Below, piece after piece: positions 49,747 to 58,859 of a stretch of DNA of 64,000 bases; the first letter of the stretch is position 1, and each line of letters begins with the position of its first letter. The notes beneath the pieces were generated by a model. That model was not told where the DNA came from. It searched no databases and saw nothing but the letters and a program-made list of their open reading frames with translations. Made by a program: the position numbers and the translations under genes. The stretch comes from Palsa-504 sp963847965 (GTDB lineage Bacteria; Actinomycetota; Actinomycetes; Streptosporangiales; Streptosporangiaceae), in the NCBI GenBank assembly GCA_963847965.1, contig CAWKCG010000014.1, positions 1 through 64,000 on the forward strand. Direction: 5' to 3'.

Positions 49747-51286
49747 ATGACAGCAGGCGGGACGGACTTCCTGCAGCTGAGCCGGGCGTCGGCGCCGGTC
49801 AGGGGACTGACCGGCTGGCTGGCCGGCGCGATCAGGGCCGCCATCATGGACGGGCGCCTGCGGGCCGGCGCCGTCTTGCCCGCGACCCGGCTGCTGGCCG
49901 TCGATCTTGGCGTCTCGCGCGGCGTGATCGTCTCGGCCTACCAGCGGCTCGCGGACGAGGGGCTGGTCAGCGCGCGGCCGGGGGCGGGAACACAGGTCTC
50001 GGGGCGGCCACCGCATACCGCCAGGCGGCCACCGGATCGGGCCGCCGCACGCTCACCCGATCCGGGCGCGCGGCGGTCACCGGATCCCGCCCGCCGGGGG
50101 CCGGACCAGGTGCCGACCCGAGCCGCGCCCTCGGTGCTCCCGCAACGCTGGCGAACCCACGCCGAGCTCGACCTGTCCCCCGGCGTGCCCGACCTCTCCG
50201 GGTTCCCCCGGGCCACCTGGCTGCGCGCCGAGCGGTGGGTCCTCGACCGGGCGAGCGTGGCCGACCTCGGCTACGGCGACCCGCGCGGCAGCGAATGGCT
50301 GCGCAGGGAGCTCGCGGGGTGGCTCGCGCGCACCCGCGGCCTGCGCGCCGCCCCCGACGACATCATCGTGGTCACCGGGGTCGCCCAGGCCCTCGCCCTG
50401 CTCGCGCAGTGGCTGAACGCCGCGGGGAGAACCGGCATCGCCGTCGAAGACCCCGGCTCCCGCGGAGCCCGCGACGAACTTGCCTACTGGGGTCTGCGCC
50501 CGTTCCCCGTCCCGGTCGACGAGCACGGCCTGAGTACCTGTGACCTGGCCAGCACCGAACTCCGCGCGGCGCTCCTCACCCCGGCCCACCAGTTCCCGAC
50601 GGGTGCGGTGCTGGCCCCGGGGCGCCGGCGCGAGCTGCTGGACTGGGCGGCCGGAGCCGACGCCCTGATCATCGAGGACGATTACGACGCCGAGTACCGC
50701 TACGACCGGGCCCCGGTCCCGGCCCTGCAGGCTTCGGCTCCCGCCCACGTCGCCTACGCGGGCAGCACCTCCAAGACGCTCGCTCCCGGCCTGCGCCTGG
50801 GCTGGCTGATTCCTCCCGGCCGGCTGACGCGCGGACCTGGTTGACGCCAAGCACGCCGCCGACCTGGGCAGTCCCGCGCTGCCCCAGCTGGTCCTCGCCC
50901 GGCTCATCGCCAGCGGCGAGCTCGAACAGCACATCCGCCAGGTCCGCAAGCGGCAGCGGAACCGGCGAGACGCCCTGCTCGGCGCCCTGCGCGAGCAGTT
51001 GCCCGGCGTCCGCGTGCAGGGCGTCGCGGCGGGGCTCCACCTGCTCATCACGTTCCCGGGCCTGGACGGGACGACACAGGACCTCGCCGAAGCCGTCCTG
51101 CAAGCCGGAGTCCTCGTCCACCCGCTGTCGTGGCACCGTCAGCTGCCCGGAGCACCCGGGCTCGTCCTGGGCTACGCGGCGCACACCCCCGACCAGTTGC
51201 GCGAGGCCGCGCGGCGCATCGCCTGCGCCGCTCGCGGCTTAGCCCGGCACCCGGGAGGCCCCGACCCGGCTCAGCCGCCCAGGTAG
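49747..51286 (+). pseudogene. MocR/PdxR-type regulator (GntR HTH + aminotransferase domain), frameshifted
   Basis: The N-terminal winged helix (LAGAIRAAIMDGRLRAGAVLPATRLLAVDLGVSRGVIVSAYQRL) is followed by a disordered Arg/Pro linker and an aminotransferase-like domain. This has YGDPRGSEWLRRELAGWL and the PLP lysine region YAGSTSKTLAPGLRLGW. At about 50831-50834 the frame shifts by one base: the first frame stops at TGA after LTRGPG, while the expected continuation (DLVDAKHAADLGSPALPQL through VLGYAAHTPDQLREAARRIA) is in the next frame up to 51286. An extra base in GCGCGGAC would explain it. It may be a pseudogene or a sequencing error. The regulated gene is probably the divergent EamA remnant. 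Confidence 0.8.
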
Positions 51287-51915
51287 GCGAGGACGGCGAG
51301 GACCCGCCGGTTGTCGTCGTCGGAAGGCTGCAGGTCGAGCTTGAGGAAGATGGACGCGGTGTGCTTGGCCACGGCGCGTTCGGTGATCACGAGCCGCTGA
51401 GCGATGGCGGCGTTGGACCGGCCCTCGGCCATCAGCGCGAGCACCTCGCGTTCGCGCGGGCTGAGCGCGTCCAGGTGCGTATCGCCGGTGTTACGGGCGA
51501 GCAAGCGGGCGATCACCTCCGGGTCCATAGCGGTACCGCCGGCGGCGACCCGGCGGACGGCGTCGACGAACTGGGCGCTGTCGAACACCCGGTCCTTGAG
51601 GAGGTAGCCGATCCCGCCCTTGCCGCTGGCCAGCAGTTCGCGGGCGTACAGCTGCTCCACGTACTGGGAAAGGACCAGGACCGGCAGGCCCGGGACCTCG
51701 CGCCGCGCGGCCAGCGCGGCGCGTATCCCCTCGTCGGTGAAGGTCGGCGGCAGCCTGACGTCCACGATGGCCACGTCCGGCCGGTCCGCGGTCACCGCCT
51801 TCAGCAGGTCAGCGCCGTTGTCGACCGCGGCGGTGATCTCCAGCCCGTGGGCCTGGAGCATCCGGGTCAGGCCGTCTCTCAGGAGAAAGAGGTCTTCGGC
51901 AATGACAACTCGCAC
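51271..51915 (-). CDS. NarL/FixJ-type response regulator (LuxR HTH)
   Basis: This 214-residue two-component regulator has a receiver domain with acidic pocket VVIAEDLF and phospho-acceptor Asp52 in VAIVDVRLPP. The C-terminal LuxR domain is LSPREREVLALMAEGRSNAAIAQRLVITERAVAKHTASIFLKL. It starts at ATG 51915, 37 bases inside the end of the histidine kinase gene, so the two are translationally coupled. Its stop region overlaps the 3' end of the MocR frame by 16 bases. The stimulus and targets are unknown. Confidence 0.93.
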   Translation of the reverse strand: MRVVIAEDLFLLRDGLTRMLQAHGLEITAAVDNGADLLKAVTADRPDVAIVDVRLPPTFTDEGIRAALAARREVPGLPVLVLSQYVEQLYARELLASGKGGIGYLLKDRVFDSAQFVDAVRRVAAGGTAMDPEVIARLLARNTGDTHLDALSPREREVLALMAEGRSNAAIAQRLVITERAVAKHTASIFLKLDLQPSDDDNRRVLAVLAYLGG

Positions 51916-53258
51916 GGGATCTCCATGGTTACCGCGGTCGGGCCGCCGGGCGGGCTGCTGACCGCGAGGACTCCGTCGAACGCGGCCAGCCGCCGCTCAA
52001 TCCCGCGCAGGCCGCTGCCGCGGGCCGGGTCGGCCCCGCCGTGCCCGTTGTCGGTCACCCCGATCCGCAGCATCCCATCGGTATACCGGATGTCGATCCA
52101 GGTTTCGCGCGCCTCGGCGTGCTTGGACACGTTGGCCAGCAGTTCGCTGACCGCGAAGTAGGCCGCCGATTCGACCGGCGCGGACGCGCGGCCGTACAGG
52201 TCGCTGGCCAGGTGGATGCGCATCGGGCTGTCCATGGCCAGCGCCTTGATCGCTTCGGCCAGGCCGCGGTCGGCCAGGATCGGCGGATGGATGCCGCGGA
52301 CCAGGTTGCGCAGCTCGGCCAGGGCCTTGACCGAGGCGTCGCGGGCCTCGTAGAGCAGCGCTCGCGCTGCCTCGGGATTGGTGTCGATGATCTGCCCGGC
52401 GGCGTCCAGGGTCATGCCCATGGCCACCAGCCGCGCCTGCGCGCCATCGTGCAGGTCGCGCTCGATCCTGCGGATCTCGGCCGCCCCGGTGTCCAGGGCC
52501 TCCGTGCGCGTCTGGGATAGCTCGTGGACGCGCAGCGTCAGCGCGGCCTGCTGGGTCGGCGCGAGCATCGAGCGGGCGAACGCGCCGTACCCGCGCAGCA
52601 GCCACGGCGACGCCCACACCCCGAGCCCGGCGACCGCGATCGTCAGCAGGCGGAGGCCCGTCGAGGCGTAGGGCGCGACCACGCCGACCACGCCGAGCAC
52701 CAGCACCCCGGCAGGCAGGATGGCCAGAACCCAGCCCACGCAGCCGTCCACCGTCACCCACAGCAGGTCCCGCCAGGTCGCCTGGTCCGTCAGCAGCCAG
52801 GCCAGCCGGCGACGCAGGCCCCTCTTCCCGCCGTCGGCCCAGGGCCGGGGCAGGTACGGCGCGGCGATGGGAACCCCGCACCATTTGGCGGACAGCTTCC
52901 TGGTCAGCCTGGCCACCGGGCGGAAGCACAGCAGGAAGACCGGCCCCAGCGCCACCCAGGCCACAAACAGGAGGGCGGCGACGATCAGGCGTCTTCCTGC
53001 CTCGGTCACGTACGGGTTGGTGGCGCTCACCGCCAGAGCTATGGACACGCCAAGGACAGCCAGCACGGCCAGCAGGATGACGAGCCCGGCGATCGCCAGC
53101 CCGCCGAGCACGAGCCCGCGCCCGGCCACCTTGATGCGCCCGCTGGTCCAGTCAAGCAAGTCCGCCCAGCCCGACTGGGCATTCCGGGTCGGTCGGGGCC
53201 CAGAGGTCGGCGGGCGCCCCAGGGTCCCCGGGCGGTCCGGACCTTCTCCCGCGACCAT
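51879..53258 (-). CDS. Sensor histidine kinase (HisKA_3 / NarL-type)
   Basis: This 459-residue membrane kinase is paired with the response regulator that follows. It has a disordered N-terminus, four hydrophobic segments (for example GLAIAGLVILLAVLAVLGVSIALAV and LIVAALLFVAWVALGPVFLLCF), the dimerisation/phosphorylation helix EIRRIERDLHDGAQARLVAMGMTLDAA with the phospho-His, and the ATPase domain with AVSELLANVSKHA and DNGHGGADP. ATG 53258 with GGAGGCGAACG was chosen over a longer open frame. The first membrane pair resembles the putative sensor domain of actinomycete NarX-type kinases. Confidence 0.92.
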   Translation of the reverse strand: MVAGEGPDRPGTLGRPPTSGPRPTRNAQSGWADLLDWTSGRIKVAGRGLVLGGLAIAGLVILLAVLAVLGVSIALAVSATNPYVTEAGRRLIVAALLFVAWVALGPVFLLCFRPVARLTRKLSAKWCGVPIAAPYLPRPWADGGKRGLRRRLAWLLTDQATWRDLLWVTVDGCVGWVLAILPAGVLVLGVVGVVAPYASTGLRLLTIAVAGLGVWASPWLLRGYGAFARSMLAPTQQAALTLRVHELSQTRTEALDTGAAEIRRIERDLHDGAQARLVAMGMTLDAAGQIIDTNPEAARALLYEARDASVKALAELRNLVRGIHPPILADRGLAEAIKALAMDSPMRIHLASDLYGRASAPVESAAYFAVSELLANVSKHAEARETWIDIRYTDGMLRIGVTDNGHGGADPARGSGLRGIERRLAAFDGVLAVSSPPGGPTAVTMEIPCELSLPKTSFS

Positions 53259-53523
53259 CGTTCGCCTCCTGCCCTGGGTCACCTTCACCCAGTCTGCCGG
53301 GCCGCCGGGCAGGCCGGAAGTGACCCTAAGCACCGAACCGTAGGTGTACCTAGGTCTACCCAGCAAACGCCGCTCAGCCGTATGTCGTGGCCAGGCGCCG
53401 TTTCCTACCGTACTTCGCAGAAGCATTTAGCCGAACGAGCGGTGGTTTCTCCCCACCGTCACGCCCTCCGACCAGCGACCGGCGCTCCAGCGGGTGTCAG
53501 GCAGCTAGGTCAGGTACGGGGCC

Positions 53524-53760
53524 TCAGCCAGCATGACCGTCAAGGCCGTCAGGCTGACCGGCCTCGGCGAGCGCGGCCGCTAGTGCCGTGACCGCCGCGT
53601 CGACCGCGACCCTGGCGGTCAGCGCGTGCGTATGAGCCCGGTCGAGTTCACCGAGCGCAATGCAGTCGAATGCCACGCGCGCGTCGTGCTGGGCAGCCTG
53701 AAGTTCGCGCGCCGCCTCGTCGAGGACCGGGCTGCTTCCGTCGGTCTGCAGGTCGATCAT
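53524..53760 (-). CDS. Small hypothetical helical protein
   Basis: This 78-residue, Ala-rich acidic protein (MIDLQTDGSSPVLDEAARELQAA, then ARVAVDAAVTALAAALAEAG) is probably two or three helices. I recognise no domain. It has a good ribosome site (GGAGGTAGAG) before ATG 53760 and codon use like its neighbours. The 265 bases between it and the histidine kinase gene contain no other supported ORF. Confidence 0.55.
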   Translation of the reverse strand: MIDLQTDGSSPVLDEAARELQAAQHDARVAFDCIALGELDRAHTHALTARVAVDAAVTALAAALAEAGQPDGLDGHAG

Positions 53761-54062
53761 TGCTGCTCTACCTCCCCGCTGAGCTCCCTGCCTGGTTCGG
53801 CTGGGAGAGGAACCTACCCGCCTGCTCGGCGGCCATGTCGTGCGAGGTCACCGCGGCCATCTGACGGCTGAGATAAAGTCCGGGATTTCAGCAAATCAGC
53901 CCATATTCAGCGTGGTGTTCCCCGAAAATGTCATAGGTCTCGGTTAGAATCGAACTAGTAGTTGATAAAGATCATCTTTACAGGAAGGAAGACGACAAGA
54001 CCCGGTGATTGGCCGATAATTCACCAACCTGCAACTGCCCCAGAACGGAGGTGACCACCCCG
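53761..54062 (+). promoter_or_regulatory. AT-richer leader region of the DUF222-HNH gene with a 15-bp palindrome
   Basis: This is 302 bases without a gene. The stretch 53880-54000 is clearly more AT-rich than its surroundings. TAAAGAT C ATCTTTA (53966-53980) is a perfect palindrome that could be an operator or a small hairpin, and TTAGAAT at 53944-53950 could serve as a -10 region. In-frame TTG 54009 is an alternative start of the next gene. Confidence 0.45.
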
Positions 54063-55718
54063 GTGAGCACCGACCCCACGCCCGCCAGCGCGAGCCAGGC
54101 ACTGGAGGTAGCGTGCGCGAACCTGGGGTTCCTGGCCGCCGCCGATCCGACCGAGATGCCCGCTGAGGTACAGGGACAGTGCTTGCGTGGCCTAGAGGAG
54201 GCCGTTGCGATCATCACCGCGGCGCGATCCTTGATCCTGGCCGCGTTCACCGCCGGGCAGGGGTACAGCGCGGATGCGGAGTACAGCGCGGGCGCGTGGC
54301 TGCGGCACCGGACCAAGGTGACCAAGACTGCGTCCCGCGGGCACGTGGCCTGGGCCCGGCGGGCCGCCGCGCACCCGCACGTTATCGCTGCGCTGGCCGA
54401 GGGCAGCGTGCTGAGCGAGTCGGTGGGCCGGTCGGTCTGCTGCTGGACGGACCGGCTGCCGGAGGGCTGCCGGGAGGCGGCCGACCAGATCCTGGTCACC
54501 GCCGCCCGGGCCGGGGCCGATGAGTGGGACCTGGCCGGGCTGGCCGCCGAGATGTACGCCCGGTCGCTGCCCGCCGACGGCGACGGCCCCGATGACGGGT
54601 TCGGGGACCGGTCGGTGCGCCTGGAGACGACGTTCGACGGGGCCGGGGTGATCGCGGGGGATTTGACCCCGGAATGCGCCGCGCTGGTGGGCGCGGTGCT
54701 GGAGGCGCTGTCCGTCCCGATGGGTGCGGAGGACACCCGGACGCACGAGCAGCGCTATCACGACGGGCTGCAGGAGGCGATGCGGCGGCTGGCGGCTAGT
54801 GACCTGCTGCCGGAGCGGGCCGGGCAGCCGGTCAAAGCCCTCGTGCACGTGACGCTGGCCGAGTTGCGGGCGCTGGATGGGGACTCGGCCCTGGAGGCGG
54901 AGTGGGTCGCCGCGGCCCGGGCCCGGTGGGCGGCGGCCCGGGCGCAGGCCTCGGTCGGCGGCGGCGACGGCGGCGCGTGGCTGGACGGCGACGCAGCCCG
55001 CGGCCTCAGCTGCGATGCGATGGTGGTCCCGGTGGTGACCGGTGAGGTGGATCCGGGCGTGCTGGAGGACCTGGTCCAGCTGTGCGTGACGCTGGCCGGG
55101 CACCACGGGCCCGCCGGGCACCACGGGCCCGGCGGGTGCGGTGCGCACAGCCGGGCCGGTGCAGGTGCGGGCCCGGACGGGACCGGCGGGTGCGCCGACC
55201 ACGGCCAGGCCGGTGACCCGGCCGCCCGGGACGGGTCCGGGCCGGGGTGCTGTGACGGCACGCCGCTGACCGCGCACGCCCGGGAGATGCTCGAACGGCA
55301 GATCATCGGCAAGGCTGTGGACCTGGTCTCCGGTCCCGGCGGGCTGGCCAGCTTCTTGCGCCGGGAGCAGCTCGGGGCCCGGCTGGCCGGGCCGAGCCTG
55401 CCGCTGGACATCGGGTATGCCAACACGGTCCCGGCCGGGATCCGCACCGCGGTCATCCTGCGCGACCAGCATTGCCAGTGGACCGGCGGATGCAACCAGC
55501 CGGCCGCGGCGTGCGAGGTGCACCATGTCCGGCACAAGGCCGACGGCGGCCCGACCAGCGTAAAAGACTGCATTTTGCTGTGTTTCTATCATCATCAGAT
55601 TGTGATTCACCGGTGGGGCTGGACGTTGATCTTGCACCCGGACGGCACCACCACCGCGTGGAACCGGGATAAGACCAAGGTGCTGCGCAGTCACAGTCCG
55701 CCGGCCGGGTCCGGGTGA
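54063..55718 (+). CDS. DUF222 / HNH endonuclease-domain protein (13E12 repeat family)
   Basis: This 551-residue protein has an N-terminal DUF222 region (about residues 20-330, with RGHVAWARRAAAHPHVIAALAEGSVLSESVG) and a C-terminal HNH nuclease motif CEVHHVRHKADGGPTSVKDCILLCFYHHQIVIHRWGW. The Cys and His ligands and the HH/H triad are intact. Between them is a Gly/His/Pro-rich insertion with duplicated GHHGP units. The family is abundant in actinobacterial genomes, often in many copies, and may be mobile-element related; its function is not established. GTG 54063 with GGAGG eleven bases upstream is preferred to TTG 54009. Confidence 0.85.
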   Translation: MSTDPTPASASQALEVACANLGFLAAADPTEMPAEVQGQCLRGLEEAVAIITAARSLILAAFTAGQGYSADAEYSAGAWLRHRTKVTKTASRGHVAWARRAAAHPHVIAALAEGSVLSESVGRSVCCWTDRLPEGCREAADQILVTAARAGADEWDLAGLAAEMYARSLPADGDGPDDGFGDRSVRLETTFDGAGVIAGDLTPECAALVGAVLEALSVPMGAEDTRTHEQRYHDGLQEAMRRLAASDLLPERAGQPVKALVHVTLAELRALDGDSALEAEWVAAARARWAAARAQASVGGGDGGAWLDGDAARGLSCDAMVVPVVTGEVDPGVLEDLVQLCVTLAGHHGPAGHHGPGGCGAHSRAGAGAGPDGTGGCADHGQAGDPAARDGSGPGCCDGTPLTAHAREMLERQIIGKAVDLVSGPGGLASFLRREQLGARLAGPSLPLDIGYANTVPAGIRTAVILRDQHCQWTGGCNQPAAACEVHHVRHKADGGPTSVKDCILLCFYHHQIVIHRWGWTLILHPDGTTTAWNRDKTKVLRSHSPPAGSG

Positions 55719-55822
55719 CCGGCCCGGCGCCCCTGCGCGCCGACCTGATGCTCCTCTTCGCACCTGCATCAGCGTTAGGTTCAACTTGCAGGGAGACCGC
55801 GGAGCGGGAGGGCGGGTGCAGC

Positions 55823-56782
55823 ATGTGCCGGTTGTTCGGGCTGACGGCGGGTACGGCGCGAGTGCGGGCGACGTTCTGGCTGCTTGACGCCCCGGATTCG
55901 CTGGAGGCGCAGAGTCACCGTGACGTCGACGGCAGCGGGATCGGATTCTTCGATGCTGCTGGCGCGCCCATAGTAGACAAGCAGCCGGAACCGGCGTTTC
56001 GCGACGAGGAGTTCGCGCACGAGGCCCGAGAGGCCGAATCCTCGACGTTTATCGCCCACGTCCGGTGGGCTACCTCAGGTGGCCGGACGGTCCTGAATAC
56101 CCACCCGTTTGTCATGAACGGACGCATCATGGCGCACAACGGCGGGATCGGCGAGCTGCCGCGACTGGAAGCCCAGCTCGGCTCTTACGCCAGCCTCGTG
56201 CTCGGCGACACGGACTCCGAACGGTACTTCGCGCTGATTACCCAGCAAATCGACGAGCACGGCGGCGACGTCGGGGCCGGGATTGCGGCCGCGGCCACCT
56301 GGATCGCCGCCAACCTGCCGGTCTCGGCCCTGAACACCATCGTCGCCGCGCCAGGTGAGCTGTGGGCGCTGCGATACCCGGGGCAGCACGCCCTGCACAT
56401 CCTCCAGCGCCCGGCCGGACCGGGCCCGGCAGGGACCGCGGGCCTGCACATCCGCAGCACGACATCCTCGGTGCACGCGCCCGCGCTTGACGAAACCGCC
56501 TCGGTGATCATCGCTTCCGAGCAGATGGACGGTGAGAGCGGATGGCGCATGCTCGCCTCGGGCGAGCTCGTGCACGTCCGGCCCGACCTGAGCGTCCTCT
56601 CCCGGATCGCGATCACGCAGCCGCCTGCGCACCTGGTACCTCTGGGCGCGCGACAATCCGAACATCGATACCTGACCGGTCCAGCCTGTCGCGGTGTGAT
56701 CTTGTATGGACAGGTCCAGGTCTGTGACCTGGACCTTTGTTCAGTAGCCCCGACCGGATTCGAACCGGCGTTACCGCCTTGA
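55823..56782 (+). CDS. Class II glutamine amidotransferase
   Basis: This N-terminal-nucleophile amidotransferase (GATase_6-like, YafJ-type) starts MCRLFGLTAG, so Cys2 becomes the nucleophile. Other conserved parts are GSGIGFFDAAGAP, FIAHVRWATSGGRTVLNTHPF (Arg/Thr of the glutamine pocket) and MAHNGGIG. It hydrolyses glutamine to supply ammonia; the acceptor is unknown. The start is ATG 55823 because the nucleophile must be residue 2. The fold probably ends near GELVHVRPDLSVLSRIAI. The frame then runs through a hairpin terminator and stops inside the opposite-strand tRNA-Glu, so the last 30 residues look accidental. Confidence 0.85.
   Translation: MCRLFGLTAGTARVRATFWLLDAPDSLEAQSHRDVDGSGIGFFDAAGAPIVDKQPEPAFRDEEFAHEAREAESSTFIAHVRWATSGGRTVLNTHPFVMNGRIMAHNGGIGELPRLEAQLGSYASLVLGDTDSERYFALITQQIDEHGGDVGAGIAAAATWIAANLPVSALNTIVAAPGELWALRYPGQHALHILQRPAGPGPAGTAGLHIRSTTSSVHAPALDETASVIIASEQMDGESGWRMLASGELVHVRPDLSVLSRIAITQPPAHLVPLGARQSEHRYLTGPACRGVILYGQVQVCDLDLCSVAPTGFEPALPP
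56712..56736. terminator. Bidirectional terminator between the amidotransferase and tRNA-Glu
   Basis: AGGTCCAGGTC and GACCTGGACCT form a perfect 11-bp stem with loop TGT, followed on the plus strand by TTGTT. It lies eight bases beyond the 3' end of the minus-strand tRNA-Glu, so it can serve both. Confidence 0.75.
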
Positions 56783-56817
56783 GAGGGCGGCGTCCTAGGC
56801 CTCTAGACGACGGGGCC
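56745..56817 (-). tRNA. tRNA-Glu (anticodon CTC)
   Basis: This 73-base cloverleaf on the minus strand has acceptor GGCCCCG/CGGGGCT with discriminator A, and D arm GTC/GAC. The anticodon stem CCGCC/GGCGG has loop CTCTCAA, so the anticodon is CTC. The T arm GCCGG/CCGGT has loop TTCGAAT. CCA is not encoded. Confidence 0.95.
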
Positions 56818-56963
56818 GAGCATGGCACCGGCAGCTTCAGCCGGGCCGGGATCCTGGTATCACCAGCGGCGTACAGACTACCGCCTCGCCACCGGTCAGG
56901 CCAACCGGCAGCTGAGGCCCAGCGACCCAGCACACGGTGGCCTGGGCCATCCGAACATGAACG

Positions 56964-56991
56964 AGCGCGGGCGTCGGACCGCGCCCGCGCT
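56964..56991 (-). terminator. Hairpin downstream of tRNA-Gln
   Basis: AGCGCGGGCG and CGCCCGCGCT form a perfect 10-bp stem with an eight-base loop, starting 14 bases beyond the tRNA-Gln 3' end. Confidence 0.6.
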
Positions 56992-57005
56992 GTTGGACGA
57001 ACTGG

Positions 57006-57077
57006 CTGGGGTACCAGGACTCGAACCTAGACTAACAGGGCCAGAACCTGTCGGGCTGCCAATTACCCCATACCCCA
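57006..57077 (-). tRNA. tRNA-Gln (anticodon CTG)
   Basis: This 72-base cloverleaf on the minus strand has acceptor TGGGGTA/TACCCCA with discriminator G. The anticodon stem ACAGG/CCTGT has loop TTCTGGC (anticodon CTG). The T arm CTAGG/CCTGG has loop TTCGAGT. CCA is not encoded. It pairs with tRNA-Glu as in other actinomycetes. Confidence 0.95.
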
Positions 57078-57161
57078 AAGACAGCGCGCAGCGGACCGCT
57101 GCGCCCACGCAGTCTAGCGGACAGAACTCGCGCCAGACAACACGAAGGCCGGCGACCGCGT

Positions 57162-58859
57162 TCACAGCGGGTCGGTGGCGGTCAGGCCGATGGCGGGGTC
57201 GAGGCGGAGCCAGCGGGTGATCCCGGCCGAGCGGAGGAACGGCACGTCATGGCTGGCCGCGAGGATCGCGCCCCGGTAACCCTCCAGCGCCTGGGACAGC
57301 TGCCTGACAGACGCCAGGTCCAGGTTGTTGGTCGGCTCGTCGAGCAGGAGCAACTGGGGGGCCGGCTGCGCGAGCAGCAGCGCGGCGAGGACGGCGCGGA
57401 ACCGCTCGCCGCCGGACAACGTGCCCGCCACGCGGTCGGCCCGCTCGCCGCGGAACAGGAACCGGGCCAGGCTGGCCCGGACCTCGTTGACCGACGCGGC
57501 GGGCGCGGCCTGCCGTACGTTGCCGACCACGGTCAGTGAGTCGTCGAGGATATCTAGCCGCTGCGGCAGGTAGCCGATGACTGCCCCGCAGCGGATGGTC
57601 AGGCCGGGCGGCGCGGTCAGGCCCGCGATCGCGCGCAGCAGGGTGGTCTTGCCGGAACCGTTGGGGCCGGTCAGGGCGATCCGTTCCGGGCCGCGGAGAA
57701 TCAGTTCCGCGAGCACGCCCGGCTGGGTGATTCCCGGCACGCCCGGCTGGGTGATTCCCGGCACGGCCGGGGTGGTCCCGCTGGGTCCAGGCCCGGCTAG
57801 CGCCGGGTGCCAGCGGGAAGGGGCCAGGCCGGTCACGGTCAGGACGGTGCGCCCGGCCGGGACGGCCGAGGCGGGCAGCGTCACACGGATTTCCGCGTCG
57901 TCCCTGACCGCCTGCTCCGCGTCCGCTAGCCGCTCACGCGCCGCCTCGAGGCGCTCGGCGTGCAGTTCCCGCGACCGGCCGGCGGACTCCTGCGCGTGCT
58001 TCTTCCGCGCGTTCGCGACGATCTTGGGCAGGCTGCCCGAGTCGGCGAGCTTGCGCCCTTGCCGGTCCCGCCTCGCCTGCTTGACCTGGGCGTCGGCCAG
58101 GTCACGCCGCTCGCGACGGACATCGCTGGCCGCGGCGGTGACCGCGCGCTGCGCCGCGGCCTGCTCGACCGCGAGAAGCTCGGCGTAGGCGGCCAGGTTC
58201 CCGCCATAGGTCCGGACGGTCCCGCCGGATAGGTCGGCGATCTGATCCACGAGTCCGAGCAGTTCGCGGTCGTGGCTGACGATCACCATGACACCGGTCC
58301 AGGAGGCGACCGCATCGTACAGGCGCAGGCGCGCGTCCAGGTCGAGGTTGTTGGTCGGCTCGTCAAGCAGGATGATGTCCGGCCGCCGCAGGAACAGCGC
58401 GGCGAGCGCCACGAGCACGGTCTCGCCGCCGGACAGCCGCTCCACCCGGTCGTCCAGGCCGATGCGGCCCAGCCCGAGCCGGTCCAGCCAGGCGCGGGCT
58501 CGCTCCTCGACGTCCCAGTCATCCCCGACCGCCGCGAAGGCCTCCTCCCCCGCCTGGCCGGCCTCGATGGCGCGCAGGGCGTCCCTGGCGGCGGTGACGC
58601 CGAGGATGTCTGACACGCTGCGGCCCGTCCCGAGCGTGATGGCCTGCGGCAGGTAGCCGACGTCGCCGTGGGCCCGGACCAGGCCGGACCCGGGGCGCAG
58701 CTCACCGGCGATGAGCCTGAGCAGGGTCGACTTGCCCGAGCCGTTGACGCCGATCAGCCCGGTGCGGCCGGGCCCGAAGGATACGGTCAGGCCGGAAAGG
58801 ACGGGCGCTCCGTCGGGCCAGCTGAAGTGGAGATCCGAACAGACGATAGCGGCGGTCAT
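57162..58859 (-). CDS. ABC-F family ATP-binding protein
   Basis: This 565-residue soluble protein has two fused ABC domains and no membrane part. Domain 1: Walker A GVNGSGKST, signature LSGGETVLVALA, Walker B IILLDEPTNNLDLD. Domain 2: GPNGSGKTT, LSGGERFRAVLA, LLLLDEPTNNLDLA. The linker (about residues 230-330) is highly charged (RRERRDLADAQVKQARRDRQGRKL), like the P-site tRNA interaction motif region of ribosome-acting ABC-F proteins. Several ABC-F members protect ribosomes from antibiotics; whether this one does is unknown. A duplicated PGITQPGV occurs before domain 2. The leader upstream contains a possible uORF. Confidence 0.9.
   Translation of the reverse strand: MTAAIVCSDLHFSWPDGAPVLSGLTVSFGPGRTGLIGVNGSGKSTLLRLIAGELRPGSGLVRAHGDVGYLPQAITLGTGRSVSDILGVTAARDALRAIEAGQAGEEAFAAVGDDWDVEERARAWLDRLGLGRIGLDDRVERLSGGETVLVALAALFLRRPDIILLDEPTNNLDLDARLRLYDAVASWTGVMVIVSHDRELLGLVDQIADLSGGTVRTYGGNLAAYAELLAVEQAAAQRAVTAAASDVRRERRDLADAQVKQARRDRQGRKLADSGSLPKIVANARKKHAQESAGRSRELHAERLEAARERLADAEQAVRDDAEIRVTLPASAVPAGRTVLTVTGLAPSRWHPALAGPGPSGTTPAVPGITQPGVPGITQPGVLAELILRGPERIALTGPNGSGKTTLLRAIAGLTAPPGLTIRCGAVIGYLPQRLDILDDSLTVVGNVRQAAPAASVNEVRASLARFLFRGERADRVAGTLSGGERFRAVLAALLLAQPAPQLLLLDEPTNNLDLASVRQLSQALEGYRGAILAASHDVPFLRSAGITRWLRLDPAIGLTATDPL

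Noticed and set aside
56818..57005. Possible gene between the two tRNAs
   Set aside because: No frame with a ribosome site or recognisable domain; the interval holds only a hairpin after tRNA-Gln.
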